NCBI RefSeq assembly: GCF_000720485.1
Contig: NZ_JOAX01000008.1
Location: 248,001-312,000, forward strand
Direction: 5' to 3'
DNA: 64,000 bases
Source of the DNA: Streptomyces ochraceiscleroticus
GTDB lineage: Bacteria > Actinomycetota > Actinomycetes > Streptomycetales > Streptomycetaceae
The notes below the pieces were generated by a model. That model was not told the origin of the DNA. It saw nothing but the letters and a program-made list of their open reading frames with translations, and did not search any database. Positions 1-7,797 of the stretch are shown in pieces. A program made the translations under genes and the position numbers. Within the stretch, counting starts at the first letter, position 1, and each line of letters begins with the position of its first letter.

Positions 1-344
1 CTGGTGTAGTCCCAGGCGAAGCCGCAGGCGAAGGTGCCGAGGGAGTAGAGCAGGATGCTCGCCACCATGGACGCCTTGCGGCCGAAGCGGTCGCCGAGCG
101 CGCCGAGGACCGCGCCGCCGAGCCAGCGGGTGATGAACGCGCCGGAGATCAGGCTCGCGCCCTGCACCGTGCTCAGCTCGAACTCGGCGCTGATCTCCGT
201 CAGAACCAGGGTGATCAGCACGAAGTCGAAGCCGTCGAGGACATAGCCGATCCAGGCGGCGAAGAACGACTTCCATTGGGTGGGGCTCACCTCCCGGTAC
301 CAGGGGAGGGCGGCCTTGCGCGCCGGGCGCGCGGTGCCGGTCAA
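1..344 (-). CDS. nanT: NanT-like MFS sialic acid transporter (5' part, runs off the window)
   Basis: The first 114 residues of a major facilitator superfamily permease are present; the rest lies beyond the left edge. A first membrane helix containing [13 protein letters not shown] and the MFS loop signature GDRFGRK are visible. From memory, the N-terminal half closely resembles E. coli NanT, the proton-coupled sialic acid importer ([33 protein letters not shown]). The start is taken as TTG because it overlaps the TGA of the upstream lyase gene as TTGA, indicating translational coupling in one operon. No better in-frame start lies before the conserved PWYR. Its placement next to a lyase of the NanA superfamily and a sialidase supports sialic acid uptake. 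Substrate is inferred from similarity and context. Confidence 0.8.
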   Translation of the reverse strand, partial: MTGTARPARKAALPWYREVSPTQWKSFFAAWIGYVLDGFDFVLITLVLTEISAEFELSTVQGASLISGAFITRWLGGAVLGALGDRFGRKASMVASILLYSLGTFACGFAWDYT

Positions 345-1300
345 CGGACCGGCTCCAGGCCCGCGGCGGTCAGGTGCCGGGCGACCTCGGCCACGGACTC
401 CGGGCCCAGCGGGAGCTGCGGTGCCGCGGTGGCCGGGTGGCCGATGACGCCGAGCAGGTGCAGCGCGGCCTTGAAGGAGCCCAGCGCCGAGGAGCTGCGG
501 CCCATCTCCGCCTCCGGGCCCGCGTCGACCATGCCGAAGAGCGCGACCAGCCGCTCCTGCTCGGCCGCGGCGCCCGCCCAGTCGCCCGCGCGGCACGCGT
601 CGTACAGCCGGACGTAGGCGGCCGGGTCGACGTTGCCGATGCCCGGGACCACGCCGTCCGCGCCGGCGAGCAGCGCGGCGTCCACGGTCAGCTCGGAGCC
701 GGTGAGGACCGCGAAGTCCGGGGCCGGGCCGATGCGGCGGCCGTCCCTGCCGCCCAGCTCGACGAGGAGCCGGCGCAGCCCGCCCTCGTCGCCGCTGCTG
801 TCCTTGAGCCCGGCCAGCGTGCCGTCCTCGGCCAGCTCCCGCACCAGCGCGCCGGGGAGCTTGCTGTGCACGGCGACCGGGATGTCGTATGCGAAGAGCG
901 GCAGGTCGACGGCGGCCCGGATCGCGCGGAAGTGCCCGGCGATCTCCTTCGGGTGCGTACGGGTGTAGAACGGCGCGGTGGCCACGAGCGCGTCGGCGCC
1001 CAGCGCCTGCGCGGTGCGGGCGTGGTCGAGCACCCGGGCGGTGGTGGTGTCGATGACGCCCGCCAGCACCGGCACCCGGCCGTCCGCCGCCTTGAGCACG
1101 GCCTCCAGCGCGGTGGCCCGCTGCGCGTCGGTGAGATAGGCGACCTCGCTGGTGGAGCCGAGGGCGAAGAGACCGTGCACCCCGCCGGTGACCAGGTGCT
1201 CGACCAGCCGCCCGAGCGAGCCGGTGTCGACCTCGCCGCGCGGGTCGAGGGGGGTGCAGACCGGCGGTACGACGCCGGTCAGCGGGGTGGGCAGTGCCAT
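341..1300 (-). CDS. nanA: N-acetylneuraminate lyase / dihydrodipicolinate synthase family aldolase
   Basis: A class I aldolase of the DHDPS/NAL superfamily, about 319 residues, the usual length. Visible motifs are the substrate loop GSTSE near residue 48, the catalytic Tyr in FAYDIP, and the Schiff-base Lys in AGLKDSSGD. In this locus it most likely splits N-acetylneuraminate into N-acetylmannosamine and pyruvate in the cytoplasm. The family also contains other 2-keto-acid aldolases, so specificity is inferred. An ATG exists 13 codons upstream (1339), but it lies inside the operator palindrome and has no ribosome site. The chosen ATG is preceded by GGGAG at a six-base gap and begins the family's usual N-terminus ([13 protein letters not shown]). 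It is followed by the transporter gene with a TTGA overlap. Confidence 0.75.
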   Translation of the reverse strand: MALPTPLTGVVPPVCTPLDPRGEVDTGSLGRLVEHLVTGGVHGLFALGSTSEVAYLTDAQRATALEAVLKAADGRVPVLAGVIDTTTARVLDHARTAQALGADALVATAPFYTRTHPKEIAGHFRAIRAAVDLPLFAYDIPVAVHSKLPGALVRELAEDGTLAGLKDSSGDEGGLRRLLVELGGRDGRRIGPAPDFAVLTGSELTVDAALLAGADGVVPGIGNVDPAAYVRLYDACRAGDWAGAAAEQERLVALFGMVDAGPEAEMGRSSSALGSFKAALHLLGVIGHPATAAPQLPLGPESVAEVARHLTAAGLEPVR

Positions 1301-1331
1301 GACGGGCTCCCGAGCGGCCAGAGATCGGATG

Positions 1332-1350
1332 TAGGACATGGGATGTCCTA
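1332..1350. promoter_or_regulatory. Operator palindrome, left copy (sialic acid locus)
   Basis: Perfect inverted repeat with 8-bp arms TAGGACAT and ATGTCCTA around GGG. It sits just downstream of the leftward -10 box, where a bound repressor would block transcription of the lyase/transporter operon. A related dyad (core GGACRT-N3-AYGTCC, same 3-bp spacer) lies at 2310-2324 before the sialidase operon. Its likely ligand is the FadR-type GntR protein encoded between the two sites. The protein-DNA pairing is inference; the palindromes are direct observation. Confidence 0.75.
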
Positions 1351-1362
1351 TGTCTGGGTCAC

Positions 1363-1391
1363 AATAGACCCGGCCCGGAGCGGCCGGTCAA
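1363..1391 (-). promoter_or_regulatory. Promoter of the lyase-transporter operon
   Basis: Reading leftward, -35 TTGACC (1391-1386) and -10 TCTATT (1368-1363) are separated by exactly 17 bp, a good housekeeping-sigma match for Streptomyces. Predicted transcription start is near 1356, so the operator at 1332-1350 begins at about +7. Confidence 0.6.
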
Positions 1392-1446
1392 GAGGTCGCC
1401 GGCCGGATCATCCGGATCCACCCCGGCGAGACGGAGAGGCAGACAC

Positions 1447-2136
1447 ATGGCGCGCGGCACGATGTCCGAGGACGTCCAGGCGCAGATCAAGCGGCTCATC
1501 CTGCGGCGCAAGCTGGTGCCCGGCGACCCGCTGCCCACCGAGGCCGAGCTGGTCGAGCTGCTCGACGTCAGCCGCAACTCCGTCCGCGAGGCGCTCAAGG
1601 CGCTGCAGGCCATGCGCATCGTCGAGATCCGGCACGGCTTCGGCACCTACGTCGGGTCGCTCACCCTGGACCCCTTCGTGGAGGGCGTCGCCTTCCGGGC
1701 CGCGGTCCGCCACCACCAGGGCGAGGCCAGCCTGTACGAGCTGATGGAGGTCCGCGAGGCGCTGGAGGCCGGGCTCGTCGGGGCGGTCGCGCGCAGCCTG
1801 CCGGCGGAGGACCTGACCGTACTGCGCGACTTGGTCGACCGGATGGAGAAGGAGGCGGCGGCCGGCCGGGTGGAGAGCGGCACCGACCGCGCCTTCCATC
1901 TCGCGCTGTACCGCTCGCTCGGCAACCACCTGCTCAGCGAGGTGCTGGACGCCTTCTGGGACGCGCTGCGCCGGGTCCGCAAGGACCTGGACGACAGCAG
2001 CCAGGACCCGGAGGTGACCTGGCGTCAGCACGCGGAGATCGTCACCGCGCTGGAGACCGGCGACGGTGACCGCGCGGTCGAGGCGATGCACCGGCACTTC
2101 GACGGCATCCGGGAGCGGCTGAAGGGCGTCGTGTAA
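1447..2136 (+). CDS. GntR/FadR-family transcriptional regulator
   Basis: A 229-residue regulator. The N-terminal winged helix (about residues 5-70) includes LVPGDPLPTEAELVELLDVSRNSVREALKAL, with RHGFGTYV as the wing. The C-terminal half is an all-helical FCD ligand domain (LMEVREALEAGLVGAVA, then FHLALYRSLGN and WRQHAEIVTALETGD), with acidic and His residues typical of metal-assisted carboxylate binding. This fits a sensor of sialic acid or a catabolite. A GGAGAGG ribosome site precedes the ATG. The gene lies between two outward promoters that both carry similar dyads, so it is probably the local repressor (a NanR analogue). No operator was seen directly at its own promoter. Confidence 0.85.
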   Translation: MARGTMSEDVQAQIKRLILRRKLVPGDPLPTEAELVELLDVSRNSVREALKALQAMRIVEIRHGFGTYVGSLTLDPFVEGVAFRAAVRHHQGEASLYELMEVREALEAGLVGAVARSLPAEDLTVLRDLVDRMEKEAAAGRVESGTDRAFHLALYRSLGNHLLSEVLDAFWDALRRVRKDLDDSSQDPEVTWRQHAEIVTALETGDGDRAVEAMHRHFDGIRERLKGVV

Positions 2137-2266
2137 CGGGCCAGGGGGCGAGGTCCTCCAGGAAGCCCGCCGCGCCCGTACCCCTTGCGTACAGCCGCAG
2201 TTCACCCGCAGTTCCGTTGCCTGTGGCATTCGCGCGAGGCGAGCGACACGGGTCATGTCGGGTGCC

Positions 2267-2295
2267 TTGACGCCCCGTTGGGCGCTCCCTATGGT
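2267..2295 (+). promoter_or_regulatory. Promoter of the sialidase-ABC operon
   Basis: -35 TTGACG (2267-2272) and -10 TATGGT (2290-2295) with a 17-bp spacer. The expected start near 2302 places the dyad at 2310-2324 immediately downstream, the same geometry as the leftward promoter at 1363-1391. Confidence 0.65.
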
Positions 2296-2309
2296 CGCCG
2301 CAGGACAAG

Positions 2310-2324
2310 GGACGTCCTACGTCC
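2310..2324. promoter_or_regulatory. Operator dyad, right copy (sialic acid locus)
   Basis: Perfect inverted repeat GGACGT-CCT-ACGTCC. It shares the arm pattern GGACRT/AYGTCC and the 3-bp spacer with the palindrome at 1332-1350. It lies between the predicted transcription start and the GTG of the sialidase gene. It probably binds the GntR regulator encoded at 1447-2136. Confidence 0.7.
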
Positions 2325-2342
2325 GGTCGTTAGGGGCTGCCC

Positions 2343-3446
2343 GTGCCGTACGAGACTTCGCAACCCTTCAGAGCCGGGACCGGCGGCTACGCCAGTTTCC
2401 GCATCCCGGCTGTCGTCGTGACCGGGGCCGGCACCCTGCTGGCCTTCGCCGAGGGCCGCGTCGCCTCGGCGTCCGACACCGGCGACATCGACCTCGTGCT
2501 CAAGCGCTCCACCGACGGCGGCCGCACCTGGGGCCCGCTCACCGTCGTCGACAACAACGGCACCGGCACCGCCGGCAACCCTGCCCCCGTCGTCCTGCAC
2601 ACCGGCCCGCACCGCGGCCGCGTCGTGCTCGTCCACGTACGCAACGCGGGCAGCGCCACCGAGAGCGCCATCCTGCGGGGCGAGGTCTCCGCCGCCGACG
2701 GCCGCCGCGTGTGGCTCCAGTACAGCGACGACGACGGGCTGACCTGGAGCACCCCGCGCGAGATCACCGCACAGGTCAAACGGTCGAACTGGCGCTGGTA
2801 CGCCACCACCCCCGGCCACGCGCTCCAGGTCCGCGAGGGCCCGTACGCCGGCCGGCTGGTGGTCCCCGCCAACCACTCCATCGCGCCCACCGTGCCCGGC
2901 GACACCGGCGCCGAGGGCCGCTACAACGGCGGCCACGTCCTGCTCAGCGACGACTCCGGCGCGACCTGGCGGATCGGCTACACCGACTCCAACCCCAACG
3001 GCTACATCAACACCAACGAGACCACCGCCGCCGAACTCCCCGGCGGCCGCCTCTACTTCAACGCCCGCAACGACTCCAACGCGCCCGGCACCCGCGTCGA
3101 CGCCTACTCCGCCGACGGCGGCGCGCACCTGGAGAAGCCCTTCCGCTCCCAGGCCGGACTCGCCGCGCCCGTCGTCCAGGGCAGCGTGCTGCACCTCGGC
3201 ACCCCGGACGTGCTGCTCTTCTCGGCCCCCGCCGACCGCGCCTCCCGCGCCCTGATGACCGTACGCGCCAGCCGCGACCAGGGCCTGACCTGGTACGACG
3301 CACACGCCGTCGACGGCCTCCCGGCCGCCTACTCCGACCTCGTACGGACCGACCCCGACACCGTCGGACTGCTCTACGAAACCGGCGACTTCAGCGCCTA
3401 CTCAACGATCACCTTCCGCCGCATCCCCGTGGAGGAGCTGGCATGA
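2343..3446 (+). CDS. Sialidase (neuraminidase, GH33-type), apparently cytoplasmic
   Basis: A 367-residue six-bladed propeller exo-sialidase that removes terminal sialic acid. FRIP at residues 19-22 carries the first catalytic-site Arg. Asp boxes of the S-x-D-x-G-x-T-W type occur as STDGGRTW, SDDDGLTW, SDDSGATW and SRDQGLTW. A late YSDL...YETG segment fits the Tyr/Glu nucleophile region. The protein starts directly with the catalytic domain. An in-frame TAG (2331-2333) lies just before the GTG, so no signal peptide can be added. AGGGG six bases upstream supports the start. The stop overlaps the binding-protein gene as ATGA. Most bacterial sialidases are secreted; this one should act inside the cell on imported sialosides, unless export is non-classical. 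Confidence 0.87.
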   Translation: MPYETSQPFRAGTGGYASFRIPAVVVTGAGTLLAFAEGRVASASDTGDIDLVLKRSTDGGRTWGPLTVVDNNGTGTAGNPAPVVLHTGPHRGRVVLVHVRNAGSATESAILRGEVSAADGRRVWLQYSDDDGLTWSTPREITAQVKRSNWRWYATTPGHALQVREGPYAGRLVVPANHSIAPTVPGDTGAEGRYNGGHVLLSDDSGATWRIGYTDSNPNGYINTNETTAAELPGGRLYFNARNDSNAPGTRVDAYSADGGAHLEKPFRSQAGLAAPVVQGSVLHLGTPDVLLFSAPADRASRALMTVRASRDQGLTWYDAHAVDGLPAAYSDLVRTDPDTVGLLYETGDFSAYSTITFRRIPVEELA

Positions 3447-4795
3447 GGACGTACGACACGAGTTTTCCGGGCGGCGCGCGCCGCAGAGCCGTGCTGGGCG
3501 GGGCCGCGGCCGTGGCCGCCGGCTTCGCGCTGGCCGGGTGCGGTGACGGCGGCGAGGACAAGAAGGCCGCGCCCAAGGAGCGCAAGAAGGGACAGAAGAT
3601 CACGCTGACCTTCTGGTCCTGGGTGCCCGGCATCGACAAGCCCGTCGACCTGTGGAACAGCGAGCACCCCGAGGTCCAGGTCAAGGTCGAGAAGGTCTCG
3701 GCCGTCAACGGCGCCCAGTACGCCAAGATGCACGCCGCGATCAAGGCGGGCAACCCGCCCGACCTCGGCCAGATCGAGTTCCCCGTCGTGCCGAGCTTCC
3801 TGCTGGACAACGGGCTGCTGGACCTGACCACCGTCGGCGGCGAGAAGTACAAGAGCAGGTTCGTGGGCTGGCAGTGGCAGCAGTCCGTCTTCGGGAAGGG
3901 CGTCTACGCCATCCCGCAGGCGTCCGGGCCGATGGGCCTCTTCGTGCGCCAGGACCTCTTCGAGAAGTGGGACATCGAGCCGCCCGCCACCTGGGACGAG
4001 TACGAGGCCGCGGCCAAGAAGATCCGCAAGAAGGGCGCCTGGATCGAGACCTTCGCGCCCACCAACGGCAACCGCTTCGCGGGCTACGCCTGGCAGGCCG
4101 GCGCCAAGTGGTACGCCGTCGAGGGCGACAACTGGACCGTCGCCCTCGACGACGAGCCCACCCGCAAGGTCGCCGACTACTGGGAGGGACTGGTCAAGCA
4201 GAAGCTGGTCAAGACCATCCCGGACCGGCAGAACGCCTGGTACAAGGACATCCAGACCGGCGCCATCCCCGCCTGGCTCGGCGCGAGCTGGGGCGATGCG
4301 CTGCTGGTCGGCAACGCGCCGGACACCAAGGGCAAGTGGCGCGCCGTGCCACTGCCGCAGTGGACCAAGGGCGCCGACGCCCAGGCCAACTGGGGCGGCT
4401 CCACCACCGCCGTCTTCGCGGGCGCCACCTACCCCAAGGACGCCCTCGACTTCGCCGTCTGGCTCAACACCGACCCCGAAGCGATCAAGCTGCTCATCGA
4501 GGGCGGTTACGGGTTCCCCAGCGCGAAGACCGGCTACGAGACCAGCGACCTGGACGTCCACAAGGACTTCTTCGGCGGACAGGCGTACAGCCAGGTCTTC
4601 CGGAAGGCCGGTGACCACGTCGACACGAGCTGGCAGTGGGGACCCGGCGTCGACACCCTCTACCAACGCCTGGGCGACGCCTTCACCGAGGCGCTGAGCA
4701 GCGGCGACTCCTTCCGCTCGGTGCTGAAGAAGGTCCAGGCGCAGACCGTGAGCGACCTCAAGGGCAAGGGCCTGAAGGTGGAGAGCGGCGGGTGA
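3443..4795 (+). CDS. ABC transporter sugar-binding lipoprotein
   Basis: A 450-residue extracellular solute-binding protein of the MalE-like family 1. The N-terminus has a twin-arginine stretch (ARRRAVLGG), a hydrophobic segment and the lipobox LAGC, so it is probably Tat-exported and lipid-anchored. The body shows the usual fold elements (ITLTFWSWVPGIDKPVDLWNSEHPEVQVKVEK; IPQASGPMGLFVRQDLFEKW; WGGSTTAVFAGATYPKDALDFAVWL). ATGA overlap with the sialidase gene and GTGA overlap with the first permease gene show one operon. The likely cargo is a sialylated oligosaccharide or free sialic acid, inferred from context alone. No ATPase gene is in the operon; a shared MsiK-type ATPase elsewhere is expected in Streptomyces. 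Confidence 0.87.
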   Translation: MRTYDTSFPGGARRRAVLGGAAAVAAGFALAGCGDGGEDKKAAPKERKKGQKITLTFWSWVPGIDKPVDLWNSEHPEVQVKVEKVSAVNGAQYAKMHAAIKAGNPPDLGQIEFPVVPSFLLDNGLLDLTTVGGEKYKSRFVGWQWQQSVFGKGVYAIPQASGPMGLFVRQDLFEKWDIEPPATWDEYEAAAKKIRKKGAWIETFAPTNGNRFAGYAWQAGAKWYAVEGDNWTVALDDEPTRKVADYWEGLVKQKLVKTIPDRQNAWYKDIQTGAIPAWLGASWGDALLVGNAPDTKGKWRAVPLPQWTKGADAQANWGGSTTAVFAGATYPKDALDFAVWLNTDPEAIKLLIEGGYGFPSAKTGYETSDLDVHKDFFGGQAYSQVFRKAGDHVDTSWQWGPGVDTLYQRLGDAFTEALSSGDSFRSVLKKVQAQTVSDLKGKGLKVESGG

Positions 4796-5709
4796 GACGG
4801 CCGACCCGTACGGAAGCCCGCAACGCGCGCGCCGCCGCGGGCTTCCTGCTGCCCTTCCTCGCCCTGTTCCTGCTGTGCTTCATCGCGCCCATCCTGTACG
4901 CGGTCTGGCAGAGCCTGCACAAGACCGAGCGCACCGGGCCGCTCGGCCTCGGCGGCGCGGAGACCGAGGTCTTCGCCGGACTGGCCAACTACGCGCAGGC
5001 GCTCGCCGACGACCGCTTCCTCTCCGGCTTCGGCCGGGTGCTGCTCTTCGGCGCCGTACAGATCCCCCTCATGATCATCCTGGCGACCGTCCTCGCGCTG
5101 CTCCTGGAGAGCGCCAGCGCCCGCTGGGTGACCTTCTTCCGCAGCGCGTTCTTCCTGCCGTACGGCGTGCCCGGCGTGATCGCCTCGATCCTGTGGGGCT
5201 TCCTCTACGTCCCCGGCATCAGCCCGCTGGTGAAGATGGCCCAGGAGGTGGGCTGGGACGTGGACTTCCTCTCCCGCGGCACGGTCCTGTGGTCCATCGC
5301 CAACATCGTCACCTGGCAGTTCACCGGCTACAACATGCTCGTCCTGATCTCCCAGCTCAAGGCCGTACCGCAGGAGCTGTACGAGGCGGCGCGCATCGAC
5401 GGCGCGAACGCACGCCAGGTCGCCCTGCACATCAAGATCCCGCTGATCCGCCCGGCCCTCGTCCTGACCTGCGTCTTCTCCATCATCGGCACGCTCCAGC
5501 TCTTCGCCGAGCCGATGGTGCTGCGGCCGCTCGCCTCCTCCATCGACTCCGGCTACACCCCCAACCTGCACGCCTACAGCGAGGCGTTCGTCGGCAACAA
5601 CCAGCACCTCGCGGCGGCCGAGGCGGTCCTGCTGGCGCTGGTCGCCTGCGTCCTGTCGTTCGGCTTCCTGCGGCTGGTCGGACAGCGCGGGAAGGAGGAC
5701 GGCCGGTGA
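4792..5709 (+). CDS. ABC sugar permease, MalF-type
   Basis: A 305-residue inner membrane permease with about six helices, beginning with the hydrophobic segment GFLLPFLALFLLCFIAPILYAVW. The EAA loop that contacts the ATPase reads ELYEAARIDGANARQVALHIKIPLI near residue 200. It pairs with the next gene to form the heterodimeric channel for the upstream lipoprotein. The GTG start overlaps the TGA of the binding-protein gene. An earlier in-frame start would run into the preceding gene and lacks the hydrophilic MalF-type N-terminus. Confidence 0.88.
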   Translation: MRRPTRTEARNARAAAGFLLPFLALFLLCFIAPILYAVWQSLHKTERTGPLGLGGAETEVFAGLANYAQALADDRFLSGFGRVLLFGAVQIPLMIILATVLALLLESASARWVTFFRSAFFLPYGVPGVIASILWGFLYVPGISPLVKMAQEVGWDVDFLSRGTVLWSIANIVTWQFTGYNMLVLISQLKAVPQELYEAARIDGANARQVALHIKIPLIRPALVLTCVFSIIGTLQLFAEPMVLRPLASSIDSGYTPNLHAYSEAFVGNNQHLAAAEAVLLALVACVLSFGFLRLVGQRGKEDGR

Positions 5710-6551
5710 CCCCCGTACAGCTCCGCTACCGCATCCTCACCTGCACCCTGCTGACCGTCGCCGCCGTCTACTTCCTCGTACCGGTGTACTGGCTCGTGGT
5801 CTCCGCCACGAAGAGCAGCGGCGACCTCTTCGGCAGCTTCGGCTTCTGGTTCGCGAACCCGCGCCCGCTCCAGTACCTCGGCGAGGTGCTGACGTACGAC
5901 CACGGCATCTACGTCCGCTGGTTCGCCAACTCCCTGCTGTACGCGGGCGTCGGCGCGCTCGCCGCGACGCTGCTGTCCGCTGCGGCCGGCTACGCGCTCG
6001 CGAAGTTCCCCTTCCCGGGCCGGGAAGGGATCTTCAACGTCATCCTGGCCGGAGTGCTGATCCCCGGCACGGCGCTCGCGCTGCCGCTGTACTTCCTCTT
6101 CAGCGGCTTCGGGATGTCCAACACCTATTGGTCCGTGCTCATCCCCAGCGTGGTCAGCCCCTTCGGTGTCTACCTCTGCCGGATCTACGCGGCCGCCGCC
6201 GTGCCCGACTCGCTGCTGGAGGCGGCGCGGATCGACGGCGCGGGGGAGTGGCGGATCTTCTCCGGCCTCGGGCTGCGGCTGATGATCCCCGCGCTGGTCA
6301 CCGTCTTCCTCTTCCAGTTCGTGCACATCTGGAACAACTACTTCCTGCCGCTGGTGATGCTCTCCGACTCCGACCTGTATCCGATCCAGCTGGGGCTGAC
6401 CTCCTGGACCGGTTACGCCGACCGGCAGCCGGAGCTGTACCAGTACACCGTCGGCGGCGCGTTCCTCTCCGTCCTGCCGCTGATGATCCTGATGACCGTG
6501 CTGCAGCGGTACTGGCGTACGGGGCTCACCGAGGGCAGCGTGAAGGCGTGA
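5706..6551 (+). CDS. ABC sugar permease, MalG-type
   Basis: A 281-residue second permease subunit. Helix one is LLTVAAVYFLVPVYWLVVSATK, and the conserved EAA loop reads SLLEAARIDGAGEWRIFSGLGLRLMIP. The C-terminal LQRYWRTGLTEGSVKA is typical of MalG/LacG-like proteins (usually RYFVRGLTAGAVKG). It starts with GTG in a GTGA overlap and closes the sialidase-ABC operon. The operon holds no ATPase gene. Confidence 0.88.
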   Translation: MTPVQLRYRILTCTLLTVAAVYFLVPVYWLVVSATKSSGDLFGSFGFWFANPRPLQYLGEVLTYDHGIYVRWFANSLLYAGVGALAATLLSAAAGYALAKFPFPGREGIFNVILAGVLIPGTALALPLYFLFSGFGMSNTYWSVLIPSVVSPFGVYLCRIYAAAAVPDSLLEAARIDGAGEWRIFSGLGLRLMIPALVTVFLFQFVHIWNNYFLPLVMLSDSDLYPIQLGLTSWTGYADRQPELYQYTVGGAFLSVLPLMILMTVLQRYWRTGLTEGSVKA

Positions 6552-6609
6552 TCACCGGCACGTCGCGCCCGGCTGCCCTGGCCGGACGGGGCGTGCCAGT
6601 ATCGCTGGC

Positions 6610-7350
6610 ATGACTACTCCTGACGATGCGAAGCCCACGACTCCCGTGAATGTCGCGACCGAAGCCAAGAAGGCGCTCAAGAGGGACCCCTGGGATCTGC
6701 CGGACGTCTCCGGGCTGGTCGTGGGCGTGCTCGGCGGCACCGGTGACCAGGGCCGCGGCCTGGCGTACCGGTTCGCCCGGGCGGGCCAGAAGGTGATCAT
6801 CGGCTCGCGCGCGGCGGAGCGGGCGCAGGCCGCGGCGGACGAGCTCGGCCTCGGCGTCGAGGGCGCGGACAACGCCGAGTGCGCCCGCCGCTCGGACGTG
6901 GTGATCGTGGCCGTGCCGTGGGAGGGCCACGCCAAGACCCTCGAAGCGCTGCGCGAGGAGCTGGCCGGCAAGCTCGTCGTGGACTGCGTGAACCCGCTCG
7001 GCTTCGACAAGAAGGGCGCCTACGCGCTGAAGCCCGAGGAGGGCAGCGCCGCCGAGCAGGCCGCCGCACTGCTCCCGGAGTCACGCGTCACGGCCGCCTT
7101 CCACCACCTCTCCGCCGTGCTCCTGCAGGACCCGGAGGTCGCGGAGATCGACACGGACGTGATGGTGCTCGGCGAGAAGCGGGCCGACACCGACGTGGTC
7201 CAGGCGCTGGCCGGCCGCATCCCCGGCATGCGCGGCACCTTCGCCGGCCGGCTGCGCAACGCGCACCAGGTCGAGTCCCTGGTCGCCAACCTGATCTCGG
7301 TCAACCGGCGGTACAAGGCACATGCGGGGCTGCGGGTCACGGACGTCTGA
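6610..7350 (+). CDS. npdG: F420H2:NADP oxidoreductase (NADPH-dependent F420 reductase)
   Basis: A 246-residue enzyme that moves hydride between coenzyme F420 and NADP in the cytoplasm. The Rossmann motif GGTGDQGRGLAYRFARAG is at about residues 43-60 and the NADP-phosphate-binding GSR follows (VIIGSRAAERAQ). The family C-terminus GTFAGRLRNAHQVESLVANLISVNRRYKAHAGLRVTD is intact. About 35 extra residues precede the core, common in actinobacteria. No ribosome site lies before the ATG, but TATCGC ends six bases upstream, so a leaderless transcript is plausible. Imperfect copies of the last codons continue after the stop (7352-7400). Confidence 0.88.
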   Translation: MTTPDDAKPTTPVNVATEAKKALKRDPWDLPDVSGLVVGVLGGTGDQGRGLAYRFARAGQKVIIGSRAAERAQAAADELGLGVEGADNAECARRSDVVIVAVPWEGHAKTLEALREELAGKLVVDCVNPLGFDKKGAYALKPEEGSAAEQAAALLPESRVTAAFHHLSAVLLQDPEVAEIDTDVMVLGEKRADTDVVQALAGRIPGMRGTFAGRLRNAHQVESLVANLISVNRRYKAHAGLRVTDV

Positions 7351-7400
7351 CGGGGCTGCGCGTCACGAGGCGTGACCGGCTGCGCGTCACGACGTGTGAC
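7326..7400 (+). repeat. Tandem 24-26-bp repeat starting in the 3' end of npdG, with dyads
   Basis: Three consecutive copies of a unit reading about GGGGCTGCGSGTCACG plus ten more bases ending TGAC occupy 7326-7351, 7352-7376 and 7377-7400. The first copy is the end of npdG including its TGA; the next two are non-coding. Copies two and three contain dyads (GTCACG-AGG-CGTGAC and GTCAC-GACGT-GTGAC) that could fold as small hairpins. This looks like tandem duplication by slippage and may serve as a weak terminator. Confidence 0.6.
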
Positions 7401-7544
7401 GGGCGCGGCGCCGCCGGGGCCGGGGCGGGCTCGCGGTCCGGTCCAGCGGTGAGCGGTGAGCGGCGGGCCGGAGTCGGGCGGAGCCGGGCATGGGGGACAC
7501 TGGAGGGGACCGCATACGCAGTACCCCGACAGGAGCCCCCTCCC

Positions 7545-7790
7545 ATGCCCGCCCTGCCCCCGTCCGGCCCGGCCCGGCGTCTCGCCGTCTTCGCCCTCGT
7601 CGTCTGCGTCCTGGCGGTCGTCGCGGCCGTCGTCTCCTTCGCGGCGGGCAACCTCATCGGCATCGCCTGGGTCCTGATGGCCGGCGTCTCCAGCAACATG
7701 GCGTGGTTCTACCTGCGCCGGGCCAAGCTGGAGCGGGCGGCCGCGGAGGAGCGGGAGCAGGCCGAGGCCCAGGGCCAGGCCCAGGGCTAG
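7545..7790 (+). CDS. Small membrane protein, function unknown
   Basis: An 81-residue protein. A short basic N-terminus precedes two hydrophobic segments (LAVFALVVCVLAVVAAVVSFAAG and IGIAWVLMAGVSSNMAWFYL), then a charged helical tail rich in Glu, Gln and Ala (LERAAAEEREQAEAQGQAQG). AGGAG lies nine bases before the ATG. It fits a two-helix inner-membrane hairpin with a cytoplasmic tail. I do not recognise a named family. It ends seven bases from the convergent site-2 protease gene. Confidence 0.7.
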   Translation: MPALPPSGPARRLAVFALVVCVLAVVAAVVSFAAGNLIGIAWVLMAGVSSNMAWFYLRRAKLERAAAEEREQAEAQGQAQG

Positions 7791-7797
7791 AGACCCG

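Noticed and set aside
1301..1339. Longer start for the NanA-like gene at the ATG inside the operator
   Set aside because: No ribosome site precedes it and the extra 13 residues are unlike the family. ATG 1300 has GGGAG at good spacing.
2255..3442. Long N-terminal extension of the sugar-binding lipoprotein through the sialidase gene
   Set aside because: It is Arg/Pro-rich out-of-frame translation of the sialidase. The lipoprotein start at 3443 has a proper signal peptide and ATGA overlap.
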